A stretch of DNA of 64,000 bases from NCBI GenBank assembly GCA_920105805.1, contig CAKKTI010000049.1, positions 18,342 to 82,341 of the forward strand. Reading direction: 5' to 3'. Shown one piece after another: positions 37,548-49,165 of this stretch. The stretch comes from Condylostoma magnum (lineage: Eukaryota > Ciliophora > Heterotrichea > Heterotrichida > Condylostomatidae). The translations under genes were made by a program, and so were the position numbers. The notes below the pieces were generated by a model. It was not told the DNA's origin and did not search any database. It saw nothing but the letters and a program-made list of their open reading frames with translations. Numbering within the stretch: position 1 is the first letter of the stretch; the number at the start of each line of letters is the position of its first letter.

Positions 37548-37560
37548 TATTTATAATAAA

Positions 37561-38850
37561 ATGGATGAATAGATGGAAAGTGTTTATGTTGAGTTGAAAC
37601 AACTTAGGGAAAATAATTAAAAGGTAACGCTTGTATAAAGGGAGTAGAACTATGAGTTATTGGAGAATTAAGTGCATGAAGTAGAGCATTCAAGGGATAT
37701 AACGTAGTTCTCTGATAAATATATTGCAAAATACGAGAAATTATAGAAATTAATGATTAAACTGCAAGAACTTGAGCTTAAAAACCCTGTATTCAATATG
37801 TAGAGTTTTGTATGTAATGCATGCGGGTAGAATTAGAACTCCTAGTAATAACTATTGATCCATAAGTAAAGCAATTGCTAGATAAATTTAGGCCCCTAAA
37901 TTAACAGCGAATAGACTTATGGAATGAATAAAGATGAACTAGAAATTTTGCTATATGGATACCTAAACTATCTAAACTTCTCATAGAGCAAATTAAGTGA
38001 AAATGAATTGCAAGCATTAAGGGAAATGCATTAGTAGTGTCCTAGTTTGCAAAGTTTAATTTCCTCGTATTTAACTAGAAGCACTGAACCTAATTAAAGG
38101 GAATGCAGACATAATGAAGCTGCCCATTTTTTTAAAACTGAGCAATGTAGTAAATTCCACTGTATGCAATGCCTTTATGAGGCTATTAGTCCAAAAATGT
38201 TAGATTTTAAAAACAATCAGGCAGTTTGTTATCATGGTGTAGAGATTGATGATACTTCATTCCATAAAATTTACTTTTATTTTAATAAGAAAAAGTTTTA
38301 AATAGAGAAGAAGCGTGCAAAAGTATAGAATTTAGAATATATGAAGAGTTATATTGGGGAGGCAAACCAACCTATAGAGTAGTTTAATCTTAGCCTATGT
38401 GTGCTATGTAAGAAAAAGTAGCAGCAATAACAGTTCCAAGGCCTGCTTGTTAATCATTAATGCTAAGTGTGCAATACATGTAGGGCAAATTACCTATTGA
38501 GATTGCCATATGCCATCTGTCCCCTTTAGGAATGTCAATATTACTATACACTAGCTGAGATTCAAGCTATTAAAAGCTAAGATAACAAAGAGCCAGTATG
38601 CAAGGTCTGCTAAATATCATCTAAAACTTCAAACCTCTAATTCTACACCTGCGACGAGAACCATACAATGTGCTTTTAATGCGCTCAAAATCTAAAAATC
38701 TGTGATTGCCAAAAAAACCTCAGCTTAATTGCCTAACGAAGCAATCTGAATATACGAAACAACCATTTAAGCCTAAGAAACAACAGTCACATGTTTTTAA
38801 GTATCTAACAGAATCGTCTACCAAGAAACAATAATTCAAATCCCATATAG
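37561..38850 (+). CDS. Cys/His-rich coiled-coil protein, unknown (zinc-binding candidate)
   Basis: ATG at 37561 (or Met at 37573); 429 aa. An N-terminal coiled coil (SVYVELKQLRENNQKVTLVQ) of about 80 residues is followed by several Cys/His clusters: FVCNACGQNQ, CRHNEAAHFF, then CSKFHCMQCLYEAIS, LCVLCKKKQQ, CQVCNTCRANYLL, ICPLQECQYYY, PVCKVCQISS, MCFQCAQNLKICDC. The clusters recall RING/IBR or TRIM-like zinc modules, but the spacing matches no family I can name. It may be a ubiquitin-related or scaffold protein. UAG at 38848-38850 is taken as the stop, 19 nt from the convergent TPR gene's stop; UAA at 38806 is an alternative. The start lies 13 nt from the divergent E2-like gene's start. Confidence 0.65.
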
Positions 38851-38869
38851 ATTTATTAAAATTTACTAA

Positions 38870-41620
38870 CTAATTAGAATCCGGCCAACGTAGGCTTAAA
38901 GCTTCCTTTGCTTTGAGTAATGAGGAATTATTAGGATTCAGTTGTAGGGCTATGTTATAACTCCTATGAGCTTCGTCGTAACTTCCCCTTTCTTCTTGTA
39001 AAATTCCAAGATGATAGTAAATGTCGAAATTAGATCTGTCGTATTTAGCTGCCTGGCTAAAGTTTTAAAAGGCTTCGCCCTTTTGGCCTTTGTTAAAATA
39101 TATAATGCCAGTAAAGTAATAAGCAGGTCCGTACTGACTGTTTAGTTAAATTGATTTTTAAAGGGGCTCAAGGGCCTAGTCTTACCTATTTTACTTAAAT
39201 ATGACTAGTCCAAGACTATAAAAGTATAAGAAGTTTTGAGGGTTGACTTGTGTTGATGCTAAGTAAGCCTGTTCTGCACTTATAAGATCCTTTTTACCGT
39301 ATAGGGAGTTGCCTAGGCTGTAATAAGCCTCTGCTTTTCTTGGATTCAGCTATAAACACGTCTACAAGCTTTAAATAGCTGAATCATACTATTTCTTAGT
39401 ATTATAGCATTTTCCTAGGTAAAAGTACACATCTGATAGTTGATTGTTAAGTCCTAGAGCCTTTTGATATTAAATTATAGCTTGATCAATGTTTTTCATT
39501 TCAAACATACAATTAGCGATTCCTACTAATGATTTTACTTCTCTTGGGTTAAGCTTAAGAGCTCTAGCATGAAATCCCATGGAAAAATTGTAGTTTTTAG
39601 TATCAAAGTAAATATTACCTAAAGATACCAGTGCTAGCTGGTAATTAGGTTATAAAGCAATAGAAGATTTTAAGTACTGCAATGCTTTATCAAAATCTTT
39701 CTTAAAGTAGTAAATAAGTCCAAGTTAGCATTAGGCTCTGAAATGCTACTTATTTTACTATAAAACCCTGTTATAATGCATCTCTGCTCTATCCATATCC
39801 TTAGTATGATAAAGCTTTCCTAGTGCAAAATTAGCCTCTTAATGATTAGGAGCATATTCTAAAGCCTTATTGAAGTTACTAATAGCATCATCGAATTATC
39901 CTTTGTTGGCTTATATTGTCGCTAATCTTATAAGAGCATCTAGGTAATTAGGCTTAATTTCCAAAGCTTTGCTGTACATTTGCTCACTTTTGTCATTATC
40001 ACGCTTAATTTCATTAAAATAACCATTATGATAGTATGAGTAAGCAGAGACCTCAGGCTGAGAAACAGCCTGATTATGTTTACTCTCAGAATCTTATTTC
40101 ATATTCAATTTCTACAAAGCCCTGCCTTAGCCTGTCAATGCATTAGAGTTTTACGGCTTTATTGCTGAGGCTTGCTAAAACACATCTAAAGCTTACTGAA
40201 ATTTATCATTAAATAACAGTAAAGTTTCTCCTAGTTTTAGTAAATAGTCAAATTAGTCTGACTTTAACCTGTCCGCTGTTTCAAGCTCACTTAAAGCTTC
40301 TTCTTTCAAGTTTTCCTTCTTTAGCATTCTTCCTAAATGGTAATGAGCATCTGAGTTGTTTCTGTCACATACTGTAGCTTTTCTAAAGTTGGATAGGGCC
40401 TCAGGAATATCTTTAAGCTTGTCATTACATCTGCCTATTCTTATCCAAATTTCAGCTGTATCTCTGCATTTTTAGGCGTTTAAGTACTATACTAGAGCTT
40501 CTTACGGGTTCTTGTTATTATCTAATAAAATATCCCCGTACATTTTTGCGATTTCATATGGTCTAAATTTATCATTGATATCTTAGCATGCCTTTAGATG
40601 CTGTTTGGCCTCGTCATTTCTATCAGTGTCCCTTAGAATAATAGCAAGTCTATAATGAGCTTCCAGGTCATTAGGATCCTCTGTGAGTTTGTCTCTTAGC
40701 TCCTATTCATTCATGTTACTATAGTTACTATTGGCATATGGTCCCTTCTGAGTTTCCTCAGCTCCTCTGTTCCTCAGTTTATTAAGCTTTTCCTATAAAT
40801 CAGGTATTGTAGGGTACTCCTACTCTAAATCACAGTAAATTTAATAAGCTGCGTCTATATCCCCCTGGCTCTCTTTATTATTAGCTCTGCTTATAAGCAC
40901 ATAAGGGTTTTAAGGTAAAAATTGCTCAACTGTGTCTATCATAGGCTCTGGTTCTTGTTTAGGATTATCAGTTATTAGGTGATTAGTCAACTGATACTCA
41001 TTAAGCAGCTCGACAGCTTTTCTAAAATGATCAATAGCCTCGTCAATTCTTCCTGCCTTTCTAAGACAAATCGCTAAATTATTATGAATTCTAGCATCAT
41101 CCGAGTACTTTAATGCATTTCTGAATTACTCTATAGCCTAAGGTGTCTTATCCGAGCGATCCAGTACAATACCATAATTATTCATGGCCTTAGCATGTTT
41201 AGGGTCCATTTGTATCGTTTTAACATAGGATTGAGCAGATTGTTAAAAGTTTCCTATTAAATCATTGCACATTCCTATATTATACGCTGCCTTTACATTA
41301 CTAGAATCAATTTCTAAGACTTTCTAGTAATGATTAAGTGCCTGGGAGAATGCTCCTCTCCTATAATAGTAATCTCCTATATTGAACAAGGTGAAGTCAT
41401 TATCCGGCTCTAGTTTCAACGCTTGTCTTAAGTACTTAAGATCGACAGTTGTTGATTTATCTTGCTCAGATATCACTTTAGCTAAACAATTATAAGCTAT
41501 TACATGCTCTGGTACTTAAGCAATAACATTCTCAAAGTGTATTTTAGCCTCATTTCATCTTTTAGCGCGTAGGGACTGTTCTCCTAACTCAAATTCCTAC
41601 TAAACTGATATTTCTGACAT
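38870..41620 (-). CDS. Large TPR-repeat protein
   Basis: ATG at 41620 to UAG at 38870; 916 aa, almost wholly tetratricopeptide repeats. Many units carry the W-LG-Y-A-F-A-P consensus, for example AFSQALNHYQKVLEIDSSNV, AYNIGMCNDLIGNFQQSAQS, AYYSLGNSLYGKKDLISAEQ and FDIYYHLGILQEERGSYDEA. The highest resemblance is to OGT-like/IFT-like TPR superhelices, but no catalytic domain follows. A protein-interaction scaffold is expected; a role in cilia is possible but only inferred from the CFAP97-like neighbour. The frame contains many TAA/TAG (Gln). The final repeat ends RWPDSN then UAG, with no UGA near, 19 nt from the opposite gene's UAG. It starts 13 nt after the CFAP97-like gene's stop. Confidence 0.9.
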
Positions 41621-41633
41621 TTTGCAAAGATTA

Positions 41634-42203
41634 TTAAAACAGTTCTAAAAGCTTACTTCTCGGGCGAGGTTTATCTGTTGCTGGAGTAGTTAAACTGCGT
41701 AGCTTGTCAAATGTCATTATAAGGCCTTAGGTCATCGGGGGTTGCAAAGGGTTTCTTTTAGGTTGTCCATTTTCGAATAATTGAATGTTTTTTCTGTACT
41801 TTTTGTTATCCTAAAAGGACTGTTCAAGGGATTTTCGGTTGATGGAGGGTTTTATATTGCTCAGCTTTTTGAATAAGATTTTGTTTTATTGGGAAATAGT
41901 ATCCATACAGGATTGTCTTTTACTGTTATTTAAGGATATTAAACGTTTTCTTGGGTGGGATTTGTAGCGATCACTTTATATTTATTTCATTTTGGTGTAA
42001 AGTTTCTTGTTTTAGCTCTCAATTTCCTGCATTCTTTGTCTTCTTAACGCTATTTTTTTACCCTTGTTAGGATTTGTTATATGATGGTATGATATTGGAG
42101 GCTTGGTGTCTACTATTGCCTGCATATTATTGATCTTTTCTACTAAATTTGAAGTTGTTTAAAAGGCTATAAGTCTTTGTATTGGGAGAGGTGAGAGTGC
42201 CAT
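41634..42203 (-). CDS. CFAP97/KIAA1430 (Hemingway)-like protein
   Basis: ATG at 42203 to UAA at 41634; 189 aa, basic. The stretch KKIALRRQRMQEIESQNKKL followed by YTKMKQIQSDRY resembles the CFAP97 domain found in axonemal proteins (conserved core of the type ER..IIERDN..LL.KM..I). The rest is Lys/Pro/Ser-rich and looks disordered. If right, it is a cilium-associated protein, plausible in a ciliate. The name is a motif-level inference. It sits between IPP isomerase (18 nt upstream) and the TPR gene (13 nt downstream). UAA-UAA is the end; no TGA occurs before the TPR start. Confidence 0.6.
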
Positions 42204-42221
42204 ATATATTAAATTTACTAA

Positions 42222-42899
42222 CTAGATATCTAGTTTTTGAATATTTCTATGAATGCTTTGGAAATCGTAGTTTCCTGATATGAATTAGTTCCAATACGAG
42301 TAGAATTAGGTTTGTTGAATGATCCCTAGAAACCAAGGAGCTATTTTGTTTTGAGTGATGAATTAATTTAAAGAGGACTGATTAACCCATAAAACACTTT
42401 AAATCTCTTCTTCATTTGGTGTTATATGCTCAATATTGTTTTTAAGTTAAGCGAAAAGTAAGTAATCTAGTTCAAATTCTCCTCATTCTTAATCTTACAA
42501 AGCCTTATAGAGTATTTTGGTAACCATGACTGGCTAATCTGTTGATAGCAGTCCGTCTAGATTAATATTTAACTCAGATCTTACTCTTTATATAACGTCC
42601 TACTTCAACCCTTATAGATCCGTCTGTATAGGATGACTGCAGCAAGTATTAGCTCAAATTCCAGGGAAAGTGATTTTATGCTCACTGCGTTGTTATATAA
42701 GTAATTATCCCTGAGTATCATATAAAAACAAAGAAAAGGCTCTATGAGGCTTTGAATCTTCAGACTTAATGTAATCTGCCTTATGAGCAATTTTCTTACT
42801 TATATATCCAATAAACTCGTCTTATTCACTAACTGAAACTATTTATTAACTAAAAGTATCAATCTATCTTTTCCTTATAGAGAAAAATCGCTTAATCAT
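42222..42899 (-). CDS. IDI1: Isopentenyl-diphosphate delta-isomerase, type I
   Basis: ATG at 42899; 225 aa (animal IDI1 about 228). Interconverts IPP and DMAPP for isoprenoid synthesis. PHRAFSLFLYDTQGQLLIQQ and RSEHKITFPGIWANTCCSHP carry the catalytic Cys (TCCSHP). The invariant Trp of FPGxWxNTCCSHP is encoded by TGA (42654-42656), direct proof that UGA reads as Trp. Nudix-type EWGEFELDYLLFAQL supplies the catalytic/metal Glu. IAPWFLGII matches the C-terminal SPWF motif. The end is UAG at 42222-42224, 21 codons after the last UAA. The start is 5 nt after the stop of the giant channel gene, with no later Met before the active site. Confidence 0.95.
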
Positions 42900-42904
42900 A
42901 TTTA

Positions 42905-45900
42905 TTAATTATAACTTTTTTGCATATTGCTTACATGACTGAAAGAATCTAGTATAATTCTACTTTTGTACATTCTCGCTGAGCTTTTCCTGTTGAATTT
43001 AATTGATTGTATAAGCTTCAAATGCTTTGATCTAATTCTTTTGTATCTCTCTGTAAACTAATTCTACTTTTTTAGAGTTTCCCTCGATGACAGATTTCTA
43101 GTACGAGCTGTGCTAAAGGAGCTACATGACTTTGTAGGACTCTTTCTTTTCCCAAATGTAATCGAAATCCCGTATAAAAGCTTGTTTCTTTATCCAATTG
43201 GGATGCCTAATTCTTTTAGATTAGACTATGTAAGATGTTATAAATCTTGCCAGTGTATTTCCTGCTACTCGAATTTGTACAAATATTTTTACAGATTGTA
43301 TTTTGATAGAAAATTTAATAATAAATTATCCTTAGACTCCTCTTTTCTCTTATAGACTGCTTTTACATTCATTTACAGAGGCAACACACCAGCAGGGGGT
43401 TTATTTATTGTGTCGTTATTCATAATTATAAATGGGAAAACAGGTTGTATTAAGTATCAATTTTTAATATAACTTTCTATGTTTCTAGTAAGTATGTTTA
43501 TGTTCTTCTAGGCTTGAAAGATCAGCATTTTAAACTCATTTTTCCTATCGGATACTTCATTGTCTTTCTATAGGTCTAGATAATCTCTAACAATCTATCC
43601 TAGCTGGGCCATGGGTTTTCTTGCTCTCAGTTACTTTTACACACTTCTCATAATTCTTTCAACTAATAACTTAAATTTTACCATAAGTTTTCTTTTGCTA
43701 TTTTCTTATTCTGAAACATAAGGCAAAAAGTCCGGATGGTCGGACAAGTTCTTATCATTCTGTTGCTGTATTGTTTCCAATGTACTTTACAATTGCTCTT
43801 CAGATTAAGCCATATTATGAAGCTGACTTACCGATAAAAATAGGACGTATCCTGGCTGACTTACTTTTAATCTAAACAATGAAGGATATGTTGTGCTGGA
43901 GGAGTAAATATTAGCATAACTTCCTTGCCCTAATTACAGTATAGTTCTGTATTTTTCTTTAATCAAAACTTATACATCAACTTTACCACTAGCAATCAAA
44001 ATTATGTTAGTAGGAAAATCATTTATATCAAGTATAATTTGATTAACTCTGAAGAAAACTGGCAGAACTTGGAAACTTAAGACCTTTATGAATCTGTAAT
44101 TGAATTCTTTGAAGTAAGGAATCTAATAAAGTAACTCCCTGATGTAATTGATCCAGGGATCATTATAATTATGCATTTACTATATAAACTAATTCTTTAT
44201 ATGAGGATATCTAATAATTCCATCTTTAAAATCATCCTGATTCAACTTAAAAAAGGTTGTGTAACTAGTAGTATAGACACTAGCTGTCCTCATTTTACCT
44301 TATAACACAGCAACTTCCCCAAAATAATTGTTTCTATTCAGTAATCTGTGATAAGCAGGCTCATCATGTCCTTATTTACACCAAACCTCAACTTATCCTT
44401 GATAAATAAAATACAAAGCTTCCCCAATATCCCCAAACTTAACTACACAAAACTCAGGCTGTTACAATTTATACTTAATCTTCCCCAGAAAGAAATCAAT
44501 CACATTAGGAGTAAAATAAAGGGATAAAACTCTATTAAACAGCTCCATTTACACTTTTTTCCTTAAAGACGGCGATAAAAAGTCAAAAAACTGCTGAATT
44601 AGGTCTTATTTATCTCTTCCTTTAATAGAATGTGATAGGTACTCTAAAACTTAAGTTTATATGCTCTCTGAGACTATTAAAGTGTTCATTACTCCAGAGG
44701 CTATTTCAGTTTCTTCGTCTAATGAGTTAGATTAGCTCATCATAGAGTCAACTAGTATTGTCATTGATGCAAATATGTAGTTCTTGACTAATCCTCCAAT
44801 AACCAGTACAATTCCGACAAATAGGAGCTCAGTATCAGTAACAGGGAGAACATCCGACCCGAATATGATAAGAACAGAGTAATAAGCACAATCTATATAG
44901 TTGTCATCATACACTAAGGTTTCTTTCCCTAAATCCTTCGGAGGAATTCAATCCTTATCTACTACTATCACCATGTATCACAAACATCCAACTATGTGTA
45001 TGAATAAGAGAAAACTTGCTATAATAATACCAAATCTTAGGTTTAGCTTTATCTCTGATTTAAATTTTAAGTATGTTATAATTCGACGTAGCCTTATAAG
45101 TCTGATTAGCTTTACTAGAGAGAATAGTTAGAATTAAGTGGAGTCTTCACTACTGAAAATTCAAATTACCAGGTCGAAGGGAATTGTAGCAAGTAAATCT
45201 AAGGGAAAGTTCCCTGATTTGATGTAGTTTTAGGCGATTAGCTTAGAATTGTAGATCTCTTCACCCATATAGAAATAAGTGCTTCTAAAGCATACTATTA
45301 TATCTAGAGTAAATATAACATCAATTGAATAATTAAAAATATCGATTCCAACTCCAGCATCAGGAGAAAAGGCTACTTCATACGGTATATAAGTTCCATT
45401 GAAAAGTGCTAGCAAAATTATGAGCAAGTCTCACCGTATTTTCCACTTTCCCGAGCATCTGATAATGCCTTTTGATGAAGTTTATACTTAAGGGTGAGAT
45501 ATACTAAAATCATCCTCGATATTGCCTTCAGAAGACTAAACCTATAACATTTTATAATAGTTTTGTAATTTTTGATCTAAGTAGCCTGGAAGTCGACCTA
45601 GATTGTGCTAGTCTTAAAGCTCGATCTGTATGAAAAAACTTAGCTGGCTCATGATTATGACTGAGATCATGTCTTCTTATCTTCTACCTGTACTCCGACG
45701 CAATTTTACCTTGCTGTACTTGGGTTGTCTATCTTGGCCTCATTAGTCTGTTCTAATGAGTTCTTATAGCGTCTCGTAGTCTTTCTATCTTTTATCGATT
45801 TCCAGTTACTGAGCAACTGCGGTATTACTGCTAATACGGAAAAAGTTACTTGATATCTTTAAAATTCTGTATATGGAACTGAATTTCTTCGTATAGCTCA

Positions 45901-48900
45901 TTACTGTTTAGTCTTAATTTAGCAAGATTTTGCAGTAAAGGATAGCTATGGATCTTTACTTTGGTGGTTTGTTGACGTATAACTATACCAAAAACCTTGT
46001 CAGCGTCACTTAGTCTTGCAATAGATTATTCTAATAGTACTAAGTTTTCTTTTAGTATGTCAAACTCTTGCACTGATTCAATTTACAGTAAATCTGGAAA
46101 TTATTATATACCGATTTAAGATGGATCATGGTTAAACATCAAAGCTCTAAAAACTAGTTTTAATAGTCCAATAGTTTCTTCTAGTTTTAAATTTAGTCTT
46201 TTATAGAAACTCTTAGGAGTTCCAGTTTATCGCCTTATAAATTCACTTAACTTATCCTTAAATAGACTTAATCTTCCCTGTATACTTTTAAGTTCTGATT
46301 GAATTATAGCCTATAAGCAATTCTGACTGCTTTGAATTCCGATTTTATACGAGATATTCTACAGTATTTGAAACTAAGTATTAGTTTTACTTAATTTTGC
46401 ACTGTAGTTAAACTATCTTCTACCCTTTTTATACATTAATTATAATTACTACTATTTATCTGTGCTCCTTTTCCAACTGGGTTCCCTTCCCTCCATTACC
46501 CTATATACGACTTTCCATTTGGATTCACTAGATTTCCATAGCCGTGCATTTCCCCTCTTCTAAAGCTTCCAACATATGATGTATTATTATTCTTTCATAC
46601 AATTCTTCCCTTGCCATGAGGTGCTCCGTTTTTGAACTCTCCGTCGTATATATAAGTCTAGTTATCCATTATACCTAGACCATTTAGCGAGTTTTTCTTT
46701 CAGTCTCCGCATAAATAATCCCCATTTGCGGCTTCATAAGTTCCAAAGCCTTCGACTACTCCCTAGTTCCAATTTCCTATGAAAATATCACCTTTGACTG
46801 AAATAAATCGCCCAAATCCTTGTTGTAGGCCTTCAGACCACCTTCCTTCACTTATGCCTTCTTTATCTAAGAATAGACCATAACCATCTCTTTAGTACAA
46901 CTTACTGATCTCACCAGTGTATATTCCTCCATAGGTTTTTAAGTTTTGCACTACATACCTATTAATTGACGGATCTCTAGGTTCATTGTACTCAAAAGGG
47001 TCTAATAATCGTCGTTTTTCCTAAGCATGAGCAAATTTTACCTCAATTGCTGGATTTAGTTGATTCAGATACTGCTGTAGAGTCATATCTTATAGTTCAA
47101 GTTCCTGTATATCCTAAAATTCAAAGAGGTCATCATCAATTGAAGAAACTTCATTTTAACTTTAATTCGTATTGGAATCATCATACCAATGTTTAACTTC
47201 TTCAATTTAATCATGATCTGATAATGAAGGTTATTCTACATTTATATTGCTAGTATTGTTATTAAATGCTTGTTTTGATATATATTCAAATGATTACTGT
47301 TACAAATTGTGTACATTCTCAAAATCTATATTTTCACTCATTTTGCCGCTTTCTGAAGCTAATAATAATGATTCTTAGTCATCATGGTCATAAGAAATTT
47401 CTTCCCGTGGCTGTATAATGTACTGTATTAGTTCTTAAATCTCATCGTCTTTATACTCATTATTTTTAGGAATTTTACATTGCTAGTATTTAATTTCTTT
47501 TATTACATCTTTTACTAAAGATTTTAGCTATCTGCTTTCGATTTAAAAGTCAATGTTCAATTATTCTTCTATTTTTTACTCATCAAATAAGACGTTTTTA
47601 ACATTCTATTTGATTTCTTCATCATTGAAAGCTAGCTATTTAGGCCTGGATTCTTTTATATTCTCTTATACAAAAATGGATGCCTCTGATTCTTCAACAT
47701 CTTAATTGATTTGACTCTCCCAATTAAACTATTTGCATACTACAGATACAACATGATTCAATTTAAAGTCAAAGGTATTGAATTCTTTTACAAATAGATT
47801 ATGCTAGGACGGCAAAGTAGCTAGAATATCCTTAACTAGCTACTTGTATTGATAAGTTTGATTAAAATAAACATCCCCAAATTCTCTAATTCCAGGCAAT
47901 TTTTGTATAACACTCTGTATAATAGTAGCTATTTAATTGACGTCAATTTTAGGCTCTACATACTCATGTTATATGTTATAGTCTTTCTATCTAAACACTT
48001 TACTAGTAATTTATTAAATTTGTTTGTTATCGGGAAATTAAGCAGGAAATTTAGTATTGTTTTTTTATTACACATCATCGTCTTCATCATCTATAACAAT
48101 AATGGATCTCAGGGATGTTTCTCTACTAATATTTCTCTATATACTTTTGCGTATCTGAGGGTATTTGAATTTAACAGCTTCAGCAATTTCTACTGCCTAA
48201 TCTAAGATCTGTGGGTTTTCATAAAACAATTCAGTAATTTTATTTTATGGATTATCTCGGTAGCTTTCCTTAACAGCATTTTTCATTATTTATCTAAATT
48301 GATTATTTGGCTATATTTTGTCATTCTTATAAGAAATGTTTAACTCATCGTTTTATTTTACTGTTTTAACAACACTTTCCTTTCTCACAGGCATAATTTA
48401 TTATTCCTCTTCCTCAGATTCTATATTAGATAGTCAATTAAATTTATGCCTTTTGCTTTACAACATTCTTGGAGATACATTTGGCTTCCTTGAATTAACA
48501 CTTATCTGCTTTTGGATTTGATCGTCTTGATTCATTAACCCCTGCTTTTCTGTATTAATAATAGTTCATTTTCTTCCATACGATTAGTCCTATTAGCTTT
48601 AGTGGGATTCACTTATTGATTAACTTATTGATTAGCTTAATAAGTTTAGTTTAATTTTGTTTTTTTACTATTTGTTTTAATCTGGTACACTTTATTGACT
48701 TTCTAAATTTGATGAGCCTTACTAGCTTAATTTACCCTTTTGGCTTGATTCACTTTTTAAACCTGATTGGCTAAGCTTACTTTACTAATTGGATTAGTAA
48801 CTTGATTAATGCATTCTGCTTGAACGGCTTTGCTACTTTGGTACATGCACAAAAATATGGTTTCCATTGGAATCTACACTATTATCTAAATCTCTTTTTC

Positions 48901-49060
48901 TAAGAATTACCTTTTAACCAGAACGATTGCTAAATTTATCATATGTTTTCTCTTCTTCCTCCTAAAACATCGTAAGATCTTCTAAGACTGATCTATTCTC
49001 CAGCATAAAGGATGAGTGAGCACTTATTTACGAGAGTTGATTACTCAAGTTATCTTCCAT
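42905..49060 (-). CDS. Giant MORN-repeat / CNG-type channel with tandem CNBDs and C-terminal SAM domain; two micro-introns
   Basis: ATG at 49060; 2,039 aa after removing introns at 46374-46390 (17 nt) and 45831-45849 (19 nt), which restore one frame. Residues 1-700 are acidic, Gln/Ser-rich and disordered. About 708-868 are MORN repeats (YGGIYTGEISKLYQRDGYG; GEFKNGAPHGKGRIVW; GEMHGYGNLVNPNGKSYIGQ). About 880-1060 are a coiled coil. The channel starts at GKWKIRWDLLIILLALFNG near 1195, with S4 FSLVKLIRLIRLRRIITYL and pore CAYYSVLIIFGSDVLPVTDT (filter unlike TVGYGD). CNBD1 (about 1515-1608) has an intact cassette NNYFGEVAVLQGKMRTASV; CNBD2 lacks the Glu and Arg (GQGSYANIYSSS). A SAM domain (about 1905-1958: LQHLTQSNLKELGIPIGQRN) and a basic tail follow. 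UAA-UAA at 42905 ends it, 5 nt before the IPP isomerase start. MORN repeats could place the channel at lipid membranes. Confidence 0.85.
45831..45849 (-). other. 19-nt intron
   Basis: Minus strand GTAACTTTTTCCGTATTAG. Splicing joins the frame encoding QFHIQNFKDI to the frame encoding NTAVAQQLEIDKRQKD, both strongly coding-like, and leads into the channel S1 in frame. Confidence 0.8.
46374..46390 (-). other. 17-nt intron
   Basis: Minus strand GTAAAACTAATACTTAG. Splicing joins the MORN frame (KRVEDSLTTVQNQ) to the coiled-coil frame (FQILQNISYKIGIQSS). Together with the 19-nt intron it totals 36 nt and keeps the outer frame. Confidence 0.8.
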
Positions 49061-49165
49061 TTTATGAAATGACTAAAATTTATCAGACTATTTCTCGTGT
49101 ATACATTATAACTTCAACATAAGAATACATTTTAAACAATCTACGTAATTTATGTAAAATTAATT

